Positions 1 to 9,225 are shown, numbered from the stretch's first letter. The stretch is DNA of 64,000 bases from Streptomyces silvae (GCF_016745505.1 NZ_JAERUC010000004.1:1-64000), one strand, 5' to 3'. The notes: generated from the sequence alone by a model not told the origin. Numbers and translations: made by a program.

Positions 1-42
1 CCAAGGTTGAGGTCGCCAGTTCGAACCTGGTCGTCCGCTCCA
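1..42 (+). tRNA. tRNA-Gly (GCC), 3' part only
   Basis: The window opens inside a tRNA. Visible are the last two anticodon bases and the 3' half of the anticodon stem (CCAAGGTTG), the variable region, a T arm with TTCGAAC loop, the 3' acceptor strand CGTCCGC, discriminator T and an encoded CCA. The acceptor strand and the CC-AAGG anticodon context fit the usual Streptomyces tRNA-Gly(GCC). The 5' half lies outside the window. Confidence 0.85.
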
Positions 43-48
43 TACGAG

Positions 49-80
49 AAGGCCCCGGTCATCACGACCGGGGCCTTCTT
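49..80. terminator. Hairpin terminator between tRNA-Gly and purC
   Basis: AAGGCCCCGGTC and GACCGGGGCCTT form a perfect 12-bp stem around a 5-nt loop, followed on the + strand by CTT. It sits just after the tRNA and 5 nt beyond the end of the convergent purC gene, so it can serve both as a bidirectional terminator. Confidence 0.85.
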
Positions 81-84
81 GCTG

Positions 85-1011
85 TCACATCCCCTGGGGC
101 GGCCAGTTCGTGCCCGTCAGGAGCTCGAACGCGTCGAGGTACTTGGCCCGGGTCGCGTCGACGATCTCCTGCGGCAGCGGCGGGGGCGGCTGCTCGCCGT
201 GCCGGTCCCAGCCGGAGGCCGGTGAGGTCAGCCAGTCGCGCACGTACTGCTTGTCGTACGACGGCTGCGCCTTGCCGGGCTCCCAGCTCTCGGCCGGCCA
301 GAACCGCGAGGAGTCGGGCGTCAGCACCTCGTCCGCGAGGATCAGCTCCTCGCCGCCGTCCTCGGTGGGCGCGAAGCCGAACTCGAACTTCGTGTCGGCG
401 AGGATGATCCCGCGCTCACGGGCGATGTCCCGGGCGCGGCCGTAGACGTCCAGCGTCGTCCGGCGCAGCAGGGCCGCCGTCTCGGCGCCGACCTCGTGGG
501 CGACCTCCTCGTACGACACGTTCTCGTCGTGATCGCCGACCGCGGCCTTCGTCGCGGGGGTGAAGATCGGCCCCGGGAGCTCGGCGCCGTCGACGAGGCC
601 CTCGGGCAGACCGAGCCCGCAGACCGTCCGGGTCGCGTTGTACTCGGTCAGGCCGGAGCCCGTCAGATAGCCGCGCGCCACGCACTCGACCTGGACCATC
701 CGCAGCGAGCGGCAGATCAGGGTCCGGCCGGCCCAGTCGGCGGGCGCCCCGGCGGGGAGCTCCGCCGACAGCACATGGTTGGGGACGAGATCGGCGAGCT
801 GGTCGAACCACCACAGCGAGAGCTGGGTGAGCACACGGCCCTTGTCCGGGATCTCGGTGGGAAGGACCCAGTCGTACGCGGAGATACGGTCGCTGGCGAC
901 CATCACGAGGTCACCCGCCTCGTTCCGGTACAGGTCGCGCACCTTGCCGGTGTGCAGGTGGGTGAGCCCCGGCACCTGCACGGGCTCGGGCTTTTCTACG
1001 AAACCGGACAC
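85..1011 (-). CDS. purC: Phosphoribosylaminoimidazole-succinocarboxamide (SAICAR) synthase
   Basis: Cytoplasmic enzyme of purine synthesis. It joins CAIR and aspartate, using ATP, to give SAICAR. The N-terminus carries the family segment HTGKVRDLY near residue 20, followed by the SDRISAYD segment and the ARGYLTGSG stretch of the substrate site. I chose the GTG at 1011, giving 308 aa, because GGAGG stands six bases before it and homologues start with a similar MSGFVEKPEPV; the reading frame itself is open further upstream to 1059. purD lies 3 kb away on the same strand. Confidence 0.95.
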   Translation of the reverse strand: MSGFVEKPEPVQVPGLTHLHTGKVRDLYRNEAGDLVMVASDRISAYDWVLPTEIPDKGRVLTQLSLWWFDQLADLVPNHVLSAELPAGAPADWAGRTLICRSLRMVQVECVARGYLTGSGLTEYNATRTVCGLGLPEGLVDGAELPGPIFTPATKAAVGDHDENVSYEEVAHEVGAETAALLRRTTLDVYGRARDIARERGIILADTKFEFGFAPTEDGGEELILADEVLTPDSSRFWPAESWEPGKAQPSYDKQYVRDWLTSPASGWDRHGEQPPPPLPQEIVDATRAKYLDAFELLTGTNWPPQGM

Positions 1012-1127
1012 GCTGCCTCCGCGTAGGTTGATCCAGGAGTCGTTCCGATTGTCCCGCATACGGAGGAGCCACGCCGCCAGGGGTCACCCCGTGGACGCGG
1101 CCGTGCGCGCAGGTCCGGCCCGGTCCG

Positions 1128-2591
1128 TCAGTCCCGCTTGCAGATCCGGTCCAGCAGATTGGCCGTGGCCCGCTGGACGCGGGCGTCGATGTGGCCGGGG
1201 CGGTCCAGGGCCGGGGACCAGGCGAAGGTGCCCGAGGCGAAGACGAGCGCACCCGACGGGGCGCGGTACAGCGAGGTCTCCTGGTGCCGGGTCGCCCCGT
1301 CGCCGTCCGCGTACGGGGAGTGCGCGAGCAGCATGCGGCTCTCGTGCTCGGGCAACGCCGTGCGCGGGAAGTAGCGGTCGGCCTCGCCGGCGACCAGTCC
1401 GTCGATCTCGTCGCCCTCGGCCGCGCCGGTGGCCTCCCAGAGCCAGTGGCTCGCGTTGCGCACGACCAGGGGGTGCGGATCGGGGACCCGGCCCGCGTAC
1501 TGGATGCCGAGCAGCTGCTGCTCGGGGCGGTCGACCTCACGCCACAGGGCGGGCTTTCCCGGTCCGCGGCGCTTGCGGCAGGTGAGCAGACGGTCGGGGA
1601 CGCCGGAGGGGGACGGGCCGAGGCCGACCTGCCAGTACATGGTGTTGGCCGAGAGGAAGACGAGCGAGGTGCCGATGCCCCTCGCCCGCTCGGCGGTACG
1701 GCGCATGGGGATCGACCAGTACTCGTCGTGCCCGGGGAAGACCAGGCCCCGGTAGCGGCTGGGGTCGACGCGGCCGGCGTGCAGGTCGCGGGCGTCGGCG
1801 TACGCGAGGTCGTAGCCGTAGCGCTCGGCCCAGCGGATGAAGTCGTAGGCGTGGCCGACGTGCAGGGGGAGGCCCGCGCCCGCGTAGGGGCGGTCGAAGG
1901 AGATGGTGACGGCGGCGTCCTCCTCGCCCAGCAGCCGGCCCTGCTCGTCCCAGGCGTGGTAGAGGCTGGCGCCGGTGCGGCCGTCCTCCGGATAGAGGTT
2001 GTAGGCCTGCCAGGTGACGTCGGGAAGCAGGAGCAGCAGGTCCGCCGGGTGGTCGTCGCGGACCGTGAAGGGGACGTGCGAGCGGTGGCCGTCGGCGGTG
2101 GTCAGCACGGCGACGTACGCGCCGACCGACCAGTAGCTGGGGATCTGCAGCCGCCAGGAGAGCCACCAGTGGTGGCAGGAGACCGTCCGCTCCGCGGCCA
2201 TCGGGGCCGGCTGGACGATGCCGGAGAGGCGCGGGCTGGTGGTGATCTTGGCGGCGCCGTCGCCCGCGTAATGCCCGATGCGGTAGACGTCGACGGAGAA
2301 CTGCTGGGGCGGGTCCACGGTGATGTGGAAGTCGATCGCCTCGCCGGGTGCCGCCGCTCCCGGGGACACGAACCCCTTGATCTGCTGGTGCACGTCGTCG
2401 GCCGTGCGCGTGCCGCCGCCGCTCCCGCTGCGGCCGAGGTCGGGGTCGGCGTACCAGGGGACGACCTGGCCGGTGTCGTCGAAGTAGTTCTCGCTGCCGC
2501 GCAGCCAGGGGAGCGGGCCCTGCCCGAAGGGGTCGCTCACGGCATGCGCGAGGGCACCCGATTCCCACCGCCGGATCTGCTCCGCCCCCAT
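1128..2591 (-). CDS. N,N-dimethylformamidase beta-subunit-like protein
   Basis: A 487-aa protein that resembles the large-subunit-like domain family of N,N-dimethylformamidase. The family segments seen are the Trp-rich SCHHWWLSWRL region, DVTWQAYNLYPEDG, and the conserved FPGHDEYWS segment with the following SANTMYWQV. DMFase itself hydrolyses small amides with a mononuclear iron; for this stand-alone actinobacterial form the substrate is unknown. ATG at 2591 was chosen over the longer frame because a GAGGGAGGGG stretch precedes it and the upstream residues look non-coding. There is no signal peptide. It sits between purC and the M48-like gene, all on the minus strand. Confidence 0.7.
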   Translation of the reverse strand: MGAEQIRRWESGALAHAVSDPFGQGPLPWLRGSENYFDDTGQVVPWYADPDLGRSGSGGGTRTADDVHQQIKGFVSPGAAAPGEAIDFHITVDPPQQFSVDVYRIGHYAGDGAAKITTSPRLSGIVQPAPMAAERTVSCHHWWLSWRLQIPSYWSVGAYVAVLTTADGHRSHVPFTVRDDHPADLLLLLPDVTWQAYNLYPEDGRTGASLYHAWDEQGRLLGEEDAAVTISFDRPYAGAGLPLHVGHAYDFIRWAERYGYDLAYADARDLHAGRVDPSRYRGLVFPGHDEYWSIPMRRTAERARGIGTSLVFLSANTMYWQVGLGPSPSGVPDRLLTCRKRRGPGKPALWREVDRPEQQLLGIQYAGRVPDPHPLVVRNASHWLWEATGAAEGDEIDGLVAGEADRYFPRTALPEHESRMLLAHSPYADGDGATRHQETSLYRAPSGALVFASGTFAWSPALDRPGHIDARVQRATANLLDRICKRD

Positions 2592-2809
2592 ACCGCGCCC
2601 CTCCCTCGTCCCCCGACATGTCTGCCGCACCGGTGCCGGCGCCGCCCCCAAGCACATCACATAACGCACGCACTCCGTTACCGTTCGTCGCGATTTGGGG
2701 CGACCGTGGCCCCCGCTCCCGGATATCAGGGGGATATCAGGGGCATTTCGCCACCTAAGTGGACGGACGGCCGTTCAACTCGCGCAGCTCCCGGCCCCCT
2801 GCGCACCTC

Positions 2810-4519
2810 TCAGCCCAGACGTACGGGTTTGTCGGTGCGCACGCCCACCGCCGTGAGCCAGGACCGGAGCGGCTCCGCGTCCCCTTCCTCGACGAGGCTG
2901 AGCACCGGTGCGCCGAGGTCGGACCTGCGGCCGCCGTCGACCAGCAGCGCGGGCCCGTCGAGCCAGTCGAGCCCGGGCGCGGCTCCGGCCGTGTCCACGG
3001 CGGCGCAGCAGACCATGGCCACGACGTGGTCGGCGAGCAGCTCCGTGCCCGTACGCGGCGGCTGGAGGGGGAAGAGCGGGAGCGGGACGGGCCCCCAGAG
3101 GTCGAGGGGGTCGGTGCCCGCGCCGGCGTCCGGAGGGGGGCCTTCGGCACGGGGGCCGGGGGCCGCCTTCTCCTCGTCGCGGGCGACGGCCGCGCCGATC
3201 CCGGCCGCGAGGGCCTCGCTGTCGGCGCCCGGGGAGGCGAGGTGGTCGATGACACGCGCCAGCGTGGGCACCGGGGCGCCGCCGGGGGCCGCCGAGCGGG
3301 CTCCCACGGTGACGCTGCTGGCCACCCCCATGGCGTCGAGCACCCGGTGCAGGCGGGCCGCCTCCGTACGCCACTTACGGTCCACGACCTCTTCCGGATA
3401 CTGCTGCCAGTCGACCGGCGACCAGCCGGGACCTGCCTCCGCCGGGCCGCCGTGGAAGAGCCGGGCGGCGAGCAGCGAAGCCGCCTCGTCGGCCGCGCCG
3501 GGCTCCTCGATGAGATCGCAGGCGGGGCGCTCCCCCAGCCGCGAGGTGAAGCCCTCGGCCAGCCGGTCGCGCCGGGAGAGCTCCGTGAGCGCGGAGACGA
3601 CGCCGGCGTCGAGCCGCGAGGGCCAGCGCCCCATCCGCCAGGCGGGCAGCGCGACCCGGGTCAGCAGCCGGTCCCAGCCCGCGTAGGCCAGGCCGACCTG
3701 CTCCTGGGCGGCGATCCGCAGCCCGTAGTCGACCTCCTGGGCGCGGCCCGAGGCGGCGGCGGCGACACAGCGCTCCATCTCGGCGGCGTGACCGCGACAG
3801 CCGCGCAGCAGCAGCTTGGCGATCCATCCCACGAAGGCCGTGGGGATCCTCCGGATCCGTCCCTGCCCGGGCACGGCGGCGTCGGCGACCGCCGCGTCCA
3901 GGCCGCGGACGAAGCGGCGGGCGGCGGCTATGTCGGGGTTCGCGGACGGGCCGGTGCCGGCGACGACCGGGGCGAGCACCGCACGCAGCTCGGCGACCCT
4001 CATCCACCACAGGAAGGGCGACCCGATCACCAGGACCGGCGCGGCCGGCGTCCGGCGGCCACGCCCGCTTCCCTCGCCCGGGTCCTCGGCGCCCGGCCGG
4101 TTGGCGGGGTGCGTACGGTCCTCCAGCCAGCTGTCGCAGTCCGGGGTCAGCGCTATGGCCGACGGCGCCGGGACGTCGAGCCGGTCCGCGAGGTCCCTGA
4201 CCAGCCGGTAGAGATCGGGGGCCGCGGCCTCGGTGAGAGGCACGGTCGGACTGACGGCGGGCCTGGCGCGCGCCACCGCCACGGCGACCGCCGCGGCGAG
4301 CAGCAGGATCACGACGGCGCAGGCCGCCACCGTCCAGCTGACCGTGGACCACACACCCGGGCCGATGTGTCCCTGGGCGACCGCGACGAGCAGCACGACG
4401 GCCGCGGCCGCGGGCAGGATCGCCAGGGCCGTGGCTCTGCTCCGGATGCGCAGCAGGGCCATCGCCCTGGCCCGCGCTGCGTGCGCACCCAGCTCCTCAA
4501 CCGAACCGGTACCGGACAC
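2810..4519 (-). CDS. Membrane protein of M48-peptidase-like architecture lacking HEXXH
   Basis: A 569-aa protein with GTG start. A basic N-terminus (residues 1-30) is followed by two hydrophobic helices (about 31-53 and 62-83) and a long soluble part. The stretch around residues 161-190 (VLVIGSPFL then AELRAVLAPVV) resembles the region where M48 zinc proteases carry the HEXXH helix, but neither zinc-binding His is present, so I infer a non-catalytic relative. The rest is Ala/Arg/Gly-rich with no motif I can name. The function is unknown. In actinobacteria similar proteins sit between purC and purD. Confidence 0.6.
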   Translation of the reverse strand: MSGTGSVEELGAHAARARAMALLRIRSRATALAILPAAAAVVLLVAVAQGHIGPGVWSTVSWTVAACAVVILLLAAAVAVAVARARPAVSPTVPLTEAAAPDLYRLVRDLADRLDVPAPSAIALTPDCDSWLEDRTHPANRPGAEDPGEGSGRGRRTPAAPVLVIGSPFLWWMRVAELRAVLAPVVAGTGPSANPDIAAARRFVRGLDAAVADAAVPGQGRIRRIPTAFVGWIAKLLLRGCRGHAAEMERCVAAAASGRAQEVDYGLRIAAQEQVGLAYAGWDRLLTRVALPAWRMGRWPSRLDAGVVSALTELSRRDRLAEGFTSRLGERPACDLIEEPGAADEAASLLAARLFHGGPAEAGPGWSPVDWQQYPEEVVDRKWRTEAARLHRVLDAMGVASSVTVGARSAAPGGAPVPTLARVIDHLASPGADSEALAAGIGAAVARDEEKAAPGPRAEGPPPDAGAGTDPLDLWGPVPLPLFPLQPPRTGTELLADHVVAMVCCAAVDTAGAAPGLDWLDGPALLVDGGRRSDLGAPVLSLVEEGDAEPLRSWLTAVGVRTDKPVRLG

Positions 4520-4824
4520 GGCTGGACGTCACCCCCTCTGCCCCCGCGACGGTGTTGGTCACTCCCCCACTGTGGCACCCGTCACTGACATCGCAATGCC
4601 GGTGGGCCAAGTGCCGGAACGCTTGCGCCGCACCCTAGTTGGGGCCTCGGCGGGCGTCATCCGGATGGCCGAGCCGTCACCCGATGGAATGGCTTTGGGC
4701 AAAGCTGCTGACGGGTCGGCGGGCGGGCGTTCGGTGATACCGCGACCTCTCCCGGGGGGCTCCTACAGGGATCCTGGAGGGCCCCTGAAAGGCTCCTGGA
4801 CGCGCCAGGAAGACCCTGGACACA
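4520..4824. other. Intergenic stretch upstream of the M48-like gene
   Basis: About 300 nt without a credible gene. It must hold the promoter of the minus-strand gene that starts at 4519. A GGGGG-type Shine-Dalgarno lies about 12 nt before that GTG, and a short palindrome CCACTGTGG lies near 4568. I see no confident -35/-10 pair. Confidence 0.4.
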
Positions 4825-4861
4825 CCGGTGCCCGGCGCCTCTGTGAAGGGCCGGGCACCGG
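4825..4861 (-). terminator. Terminator downstream of purD
   Basis: CCGGTGCCCGGC and GCCGGGCACCGG form a perfect 12-bp GC stem with a 13-nt loop, beginning 14 nt beyond the purD stop codon on the minus strand. No U-run follows, which is usual for Streptomyces terminators. Confidence 0.75.
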
Positions 4862-4874
4862 GTACGAACGGTTC

Positions 4875-6128
4875 TCAGGCCTCTTCGGCGGCCTTACGGG
4901 CGATGTCCGTACGGTGCTGGGAGCCGTCGAGCCGGATCCGGCCCACGGCGGCGTAGGCACGTTCCCGGGCCTGCGTGAGGTCCTTGCCCGTCGCCGTGAC
5001 GGAGAGCACGCGCCCTCCGGCGCTGACGACCGCGTCGCCGTCCTGCCGGGTGCCGGCGTGCAGCACGAACGCGTGCGGCGCATCCTTCGCCACCACATCG
5101 GCGAGGCCCTCGATCGGGTCTCCCGTGCGCGGCGTCCCCGGGTAGTTGTGCGAGGCGATGACCACGGTGACGGCGGCGTCGTCGTGCCATGTCAGCGCGG
5201 GTACGGCGTCCAGCGTGCCGTTGGCCGAGCCCAGCAGCAGCCCGGCGAGCGGCGTCTTCAGCCGGGCCAGGACCACCTGGGTCTCCGGGTCGCCGAAGCG
5301 GGCGTTGAACTCGATGACCCGGACGCCGCGCGAGGTGATCGCGAGGCCCGCGTACAGCAGCCCTGAGAACGGGGTGCCGCGGCGGCGGAGCTCGTCGACG
5401 GTCGGCTGGAGGACGGTCCGCATGACCTCGTCGACCAGCTTCGGGTCGGCCCACGGCAGCGGGGAGTACGCGCCCATGCCACCGGTGTTCGGGCCCTCGT
5501 CGCCGTCCAGGGCGCGCTTGAAGTCCTGGGCCGGCTGGAGCGGCAGGACGGTGGTGCCGTCGGTGATCGCGAAGAGGCTGACCTCGGGGCCGTCGAGGAA
5601 CTCCTCGATGACCACGCGGTCGCAGGCCAGGGCGTGGGCACGCGCGGCCTCGACGTCGTCGGTGACGACGACGCCCTTGCCGGCCGCGAGACCGTCGTCC
5701 TTCACGACGTACGGAGCCCCGAAGGCGTCCAGGGCCGCGTCGATCTCGGCCGGCGTGGTGCAGACGTAACTGCGGGCGGTCGGGACGTTGGCACCGGCCA
5801 TGACGTCCTTGGCGAACGCCTTGGAGCCTTCGAGCCGGGCAGCCTCGCCCGAGGGGCCGAAGCAGGGGATGCCGGCCGCGCGCACGGCGTCGGCGACACC
5901 GGCGACAAGCGGTGCCTCCGGGCCGACGACCACCAGCTCGGCACCCAGCTCGGTCGCGAGACGCGCGACGGCTTCACCGTCGAGCGCGTCGACCGGGTGC
6001 AGTTCGGCCACCTCTGCGATTCCGGCGTTGCCGGGGGCGCAGTACAGAGCGGTGACATCGGGGTCGAGGGAGAGAGAGCGGCACAGGGCGTGTTCGCGGG
6101 CGCCGCCGCCGATGACGAGGACCTTCAC
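4875..6128 (-). CDS. purD: Phosphoribosylamine-glycine ligase (GAR synthetase)
   Basis: 417-aa ATP-grasp enzyme of purine synthesis that joins phosphoribosylamine and glycine to GAR. It starts with the Rossmann-like [14 protein letters not shown] segment, then [12 protein letters not shown], the PSYGxxA-equivalent [14 protein letters not shown], the ATP-grasp central part with [13 protein letters not shown], and the [10 protein letters not shown] segment that carries metal ligands. The GTG at 6128 gives the standard N-terminus. The frame stays open upstream through a repeat-rich Pro/Arg stretch that is not protein-like and was left out. Confidence 0.95.
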   Translation of the reverse strand: MKVLVIGGGAREHALCRSLSLDPDVTALYCAPGNAGIAEVAELHPVDALDGEAVARLATELGAELVVVGPEAPLVAGVADAVRAAGIPCFGPSGEAARLEGSKAFAKDVMAGANVPTARSYVCTTPAEIDAALDAFGAPYVVKDDGLAAGKGVVVTDDVEAARAHALACDRVVIEEFLDGPEVSLFAITDGTTVLPLQPAQDFKRALDGDEGPNTGGMGAYSPLPWADPKLVDEVMRTVLQPTVDELRRRGTPFSGLLYAGLAITSRGVRVIEFNARFGDPETQVVLARLKTPLAGLLLGSANGTLDAVPALTWHDDAAVTVVIASHNYPGTPRTGDPIEGLADVVAKDAPHAFVLHAGTRQDGDAVVSAGGRVLSVTATGKDLTQARERAYAAVGRIRLDGSQHRTDIARKAAEEA

Positions 6129-6180
6129 GGGGTGCAGCCTAACCGCCGGGGGCGGGCCGCCTCGACGGGCGCCGGTCCGT

Positions 6181-6228
6181 GGACAGGTCCGTGGGCAGGT
6201 CCGTGGACAGTCCCGTGGACAGGGCAGG
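6181..6228. repeat. 12-bp tandem repeat, four copies
   Basis: Four head-to-tail units of the form GGACAGGTCCGT run from 6181 to 6228 (copy 2 begins GGG, copy 3 ends TCCCGT, copy 4 degenerates). The run lies 50 nt upstream of the purD start codon, so it falls in the purD leader or promoter region. Confidence 0.75.
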
Positions 6229-6282
6229 CACGGGCGGGCGGGGCGCGCGGCCCGGGGGCGGGGCGTACGGGGGTGCGGCGGC

Positions 6283-6500
6283 GGCCAGGGCATTCCCGGT
6301 GCGTGGGTGGGGCCGGGGCCGTACGGGCGGGTGGTCGGCCAGGGCATCCCGGTGCCGACGGCAGGCGCGTACGGGTGTGTGATCGGCCGGGGCGTCCCCG
6401 TGCGTGGGTGGCCGACGGCAGGGGCGGCGTACGGGCGGGCGTGCGGTCGACCAGGGCATACCGGCGCGTAGCTGTGGGCCAGGGCATCCCGGCGCGTGGC
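6283..6500. repeat. Degenerate minisatellite in the dnaX-purD spacer
   Basis: A core like GGCCAGGGCATCCCGGTGCG recurs near 6283, 6337, 6384, 6449 and 6478, spaced irregularly (about 30-65 nt), with GTACGGGCGGG-type filler between copies. It occupies most of the 396-nt gap between dnaX (ends 6525) and purD (starts 6128). All frames are open through it, giving low-complexity Pro/Arg readings, so I treat it as non-coding repeat DNA. Confidence 0.65.
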
Positions 6501-6524
6501 TGTGGGCCGGCCGCCGGGTGCCCG

Positions 6525-8807
6525 CTACTCGTTGGTGAACTCCTCCACGACCGTGGCGCCCAGCTCGCGGACGATCAGGTCGTGCCCGGAGAGCGCGGAG
6601 TCGACCAGGTCGGGGTCGTCCGCCTCGGCGGTGTCGTCCTCGGGCGCGACCGATCTGGGCGGCTCGGGGGCGGCACGGTCGTACGAGGACTGCTCGGGCC
6701 GCCCGGACTGCTGCGCCGGGGGCTGCTGCTGGGCGGGCGGCGGGGACTGCGGGGCTGGGGCGGACGGCCGGGACTCGTACGAGGGAGCCGGCGGCGCGGG
6801 CGGCGGCTGATACGGGGCGGCCGGAGGCCTGCCGCCACCGCCGCCACCGCTCGGCGCGGGCTGGCCGCCACCGCCACCACCTCCACCGGAGGGGTCGACG
6901 ACCGCGTCGACCTTCCACTTCGCGTTGAACTGCTCGGCGAGAGCCTGCTTGAGCACCTCTTCGCTGCCGCTGCTGGAGAAGGTGTCGCGGGCGCCGGCGT
7001 TGAGGAAGCCGAGCTGCAGGGTGGCGCCGTCGAAGCCGGTGACCTGGGCGTTCTGACTGAGCAGGATCCAGGTGAAGCGGCGGCGGTTCTTCACCGCCTC
7101 CAGGATGTCCGGCCACATGTTCCGCACCTGGGCGGCACCCTGCATCATGTCCTGCCCACCGGGGGCGGGCGCCTGCGGGGCCTGCGCGGGAGCGGCGGGG
7201 GCCGCAGGCGCTGCCGGGGCGGGTGACTGGGGTACGCCGCTCCCGGGCGCGGAGGCGGTCGGCCAGCCACCGGGCCTGCGCGCCGGTTCCGCACCGTCGG
7301 CGCCGCCCGCACCGCTGCCGGCTCCGGCCGCAGCGGGCCAGGCACCGGGACGCTGCCCGGCGGGGGCGGCGGCGGGCGGCTGCTGGGCCGCGGGCACTTC
7401 CTGTGGTGCCGCCGGCTGGGGCTGCTGGGGGGCCGGAGGCGCCACGGCCTCGGCGGGTGCCGGGGCGGCCGGCGCGGGCGCGGGCCGCTGGAGATCGGCG
7501 GGGGCGCCGCCCGGAACATCGCCCCGGACAGCCGCACGGGCAGCGGCGGGGCCACCGACGCCGCCGGCGGGCATACCGACCCCGGGCCCATGGGCCTCAG
7601 GCCCCGGTACGTAGCCCATGGCGGGGCCGGCACCGGCCGCGGCGAAAGCTCCGCCGCGCTCCAGCCGGTCCAGCCGGGCCTGGAACGAACGCTCGTCGTC
7701 AAAGGCGGCGGGCAGCAGCACCCGGGCACAGATCAGCTCCACCTGGAGCCGGGGCGAGGTCGCCCCGCGCATCTCGGTGAGCCCTTCGTTGACCAGGTCG
7801 GCGGCCCGGCTCAGCTCCGCGGCCCCGAACACGGCGGCCTGCGCCTGCATCCGCTCCACCACATCGGCGGGCGCGTCGATGAGTCCCTTGTTCCCGGCGT
7901 CCGGCACGGCGGCCAGGATCACCAGGTCACGCAGCCGCTCCAGGAGGTCCGCGACGAAGCGCCGGGGGTCGTTGCCGCCCTCGATCACCTGGTCCACGAC
8001 CTCGAAGGCCGCGGCCCCGTCACCCGCCGCGAAGGCGTCCACGATGGAGTCCAGCAGGGACCCGTCCGTATAACCGAGGAGCGAGGTCGCCATGGCGTAT
8101 GTCACACCGTCGTCGGCGGCGGAGGCCAGCAGCTGGTCCATGACGGACATCGAGTCACGCACGGACCCGGCACCGGCCCGCACGACGAGCGGCAGCACGC
8201 CGTCCTCGACGGCGCTGTTCTCCTTGCCGCACACCTCCGCGAGGTAGCTGCGCAGCGTCCCGGGCGGCACCAGCCGGAAGGGGTAGTGGTGCGTACGCGA
8301 CCGGATCGTGCCGATGACCTTCTCGGGCTCGGTCGTCGCGAAGATGAACTTGAGGTGCTCCGGAGGCTCCTCGACCACCTTCAGCAGGGCGTTGAACCCG
8401 GCCGGGGTGACCATGTGCGCCTCGTCGATGATGTAGATCTTGTACCGACTCGACGCGGGCCCGAAGAACGCCTTCTCCCGCAGGTCACGGGCGTCGTCCA
8501 CGCCACCGTGGGACGCGGCGTCGATCTCGATGACGTCGATCGAACCCGGCCCGTTGCGCGCGAGGTCCCGGCAGGACTGGCACTCCCCGCAAGGAGTCGG
8601 CGTGGGCCCCTGTTCGCAGTTCAGACAGCGGGCCAGGATGCGCGCACTGGTCGTCTTTCCACAGCCACGCGGCCCGCTGAACAGGTACGCGTGATTGACC
8701 CGGTTGTTCCTCAGGGCCTGCTGCAACGGGTCAGTGACATGCTCCTGACCGATGACCTCGGCGAAGGACTCGGGGCGATAGCGGCGGTAGAGCGCAAGGG
8801 ACGACAC
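6525..8807 (-). CDS. dnaX: DNA polymerase III gamma/tau subunit
   Basis: Clamp-loader ATPase of the replisome, 760 aa from the GTG at 8807. Residues 1-370 are the AAA+ core: Walker A GPRGCGKT at 45-52, a Cys zinc knuckle (C64, C73, C76, C79), the DEAH box IIDEAH near 131, and the gamma-specific lid. Residues about 390-600 are a long Ala/Pro/Gly linker, followed by a folded segment (NMWPDILEAVKNRRRFTWILL) like the tau domain that contacts other replisome subunits, and another Pro/Gly tail. I see no obvious slippage site for making a separate gamma form. The Shine-Dalgarno before the chosen start is weak, but the MSSLALYRRYRP N-terminus is typical. Confidence 0.95.
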   Translation of the reverse strand: MSSLALYRRYRPESFAEVIGQEHVTDPLQQALRNNRVNHAYLFSGPRGCGKTTSARILARCLNCEQGPTPTPCGECQSCRDLARNGPGSIDVIEIDAASHGGVDDARDLREKAFFGPASSRYKIYIIDEAHMVTPAGFNALLKVVEEPPEHLKFIFATTEPEKVIGTIRSRTHHYPFRLVPPGTLRSYLAEVCGKENSAVEDGVLPLVVRAGAGSVRDSMSVMDQLLASAADDGVTYAMATSLLGYTDGSLLDSIVDAFAAGDGAAAFEVVDQVIEGGNDPRRFVADLLERLRDLVILAAVPDAGNKGLIDAPADVVERMQAQAAVFGAAELSRAADLVNEGLTEMRGATSPRLQVELICARVLLPAAFDDERSFQARLDRLERGGAFAAAGAGPAMGYVPGPEAHGPGVGMPAGGVGGPAAARAAVRGDVPGGAPADLQRPAPAPAAPAPAEAVAPPAPQQPQPAAPQEVPAAQQPPAAAPAGQRPGAWPAAAGAGSGAGGADGAEPARRPGGWPTASAPGSGVPQSPAPAAPAAPAAPAQAPQAPAPGGQDMMQGAAQVRNMWPDILEAVKNRRRFTWILLSQNAQVTGFDGATLQLGFLNAGARDTFSSSGSEEVLKQALAEQFNAKWKVDAVVDPSGGGGGGGGQPAPSGGGGGGRPPAAPYQPPPAPPAPSYESRPSAPAPQSPPPAQQQPPAQQSGRPEQSSYDRAAPEPPRSVAPEDDTAEADDPDLVDSALSGHDLIVRELGATVVEEFTNE

Positions 8808-8890
8808 ACCTACGAGGTTATCGGGGCCGACTGACAACCGGCCCCGCCCCGGACCGGGCGCCCGGCGGGAGACCACACCCCGGACACACA

Positions 8891-8982
8891 AGGGCCCCCC
8901 ACGCACCCGCCAGAGCCAACCTACCCTTGCTGCCTTCCGGCCCTGGGGGAGTTCAGTCAGATAGCGCCACGTGAGGGGCTGA
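8891..8982 (-). ncRNA. ffs: Bacterial small signal recognition particle RNA (4.5S-type)
   Basis: On the minus strand the sequence contains the SRP domain IV core, CAGGGCCGGAAGGCAGCAAG, with the GGAA-type tetraloop and asymmetric loop that bind Ffh. Flanking arms AGCCCCTCACG and CGTGGGGGGC close the hairpin. The RNA guides membrane-protein ribosomes to the translocon together with Ffh. Its position next to dnaX is the common actinobacterial arrangement. The ends are estimated from pairing and may be off by a few bases. Confidence 0.9.
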
Positions 8983-9077
8983 CGCCCACCTTAACCGATC
9001 CCAGCCCCCTGCCGTCCACCCGCTCCCCGCCTTCACCCCTCCCGGAGGACGGTCCGGAACGATCTTTGGGGAACGTG

Positions 9078-9106
9078 TTCGCGAGCACCCTCCAACGTCT
9101 TGTATT
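9078..9106 (+). promoter_or_regulatory. Putative promoter of tRNA-Ser
   Basis: TGTATT at 9101-9106 lies ten bases before the tRNA and could be the -10. TTCGCG at 9078-9083 with a 17-nt spacer is a weak -35. Inferred from spacing only. Confidence 0.35.
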
Positions 9107-9115
9107 GTTTGCCGC

Positions 9116-9203
9116 GGAGGATTCGCCTAGTGGCCTAGGGCGCACGCTTGGAAAGCGTGTTGGGGGCAACCCCTCACGAGTTCGAATCTCGTATCCTCCG
9201 CCA
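9116..9203 (+). tRNA. tRNA-Ser (anticodon GGA)
   Basis: 88 nt with encoded CCA. The acceptor pairs GGAGGAT with ATCCTCC. The anticodon loop CTTGGAAAG puts GGA at 9150-9152. A long variable arm (TTGGGGGCAACCCCT) and a TTCGAAT T loop are diagnostic of a class II tRNA-Ser reading UCC/UCU. tRNA 3' ends are common integration sites for actinomycete elements, and accessory genes begin directly downstream. Confidence 0.97.
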
Positions 9204-9225
9204 TTGCTCTCACCGGGCAATACGT

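Noticed and set aside
1191..3686. Very long open frames on the + strand opposite the DMF-like and M48-like genes, and similar frames elsewhere (for example 27574-29235, 30200-32542, 39167-41353)
   Set aside because: They are antisense shadows created by high third-position GC. Their translations are Arg/Gly/Pro/Ala-rich without motifs, while the opposite strand carries recognisable proteins.
6125..6487. Minus-strand ORF of 120 aa in the dnaX-purD spacer
   Set aside because: It encodes a Pro/Arg repeat that follows the DNA minisatellite and has no credible start or family.
6600..7600. Repeats in the dnaX coding region
   Set aside because: The Pro/Ala/Gly-rich linker of gamma/tau gives low-complexity DNA, which is normal for actinobacterial DnaX.
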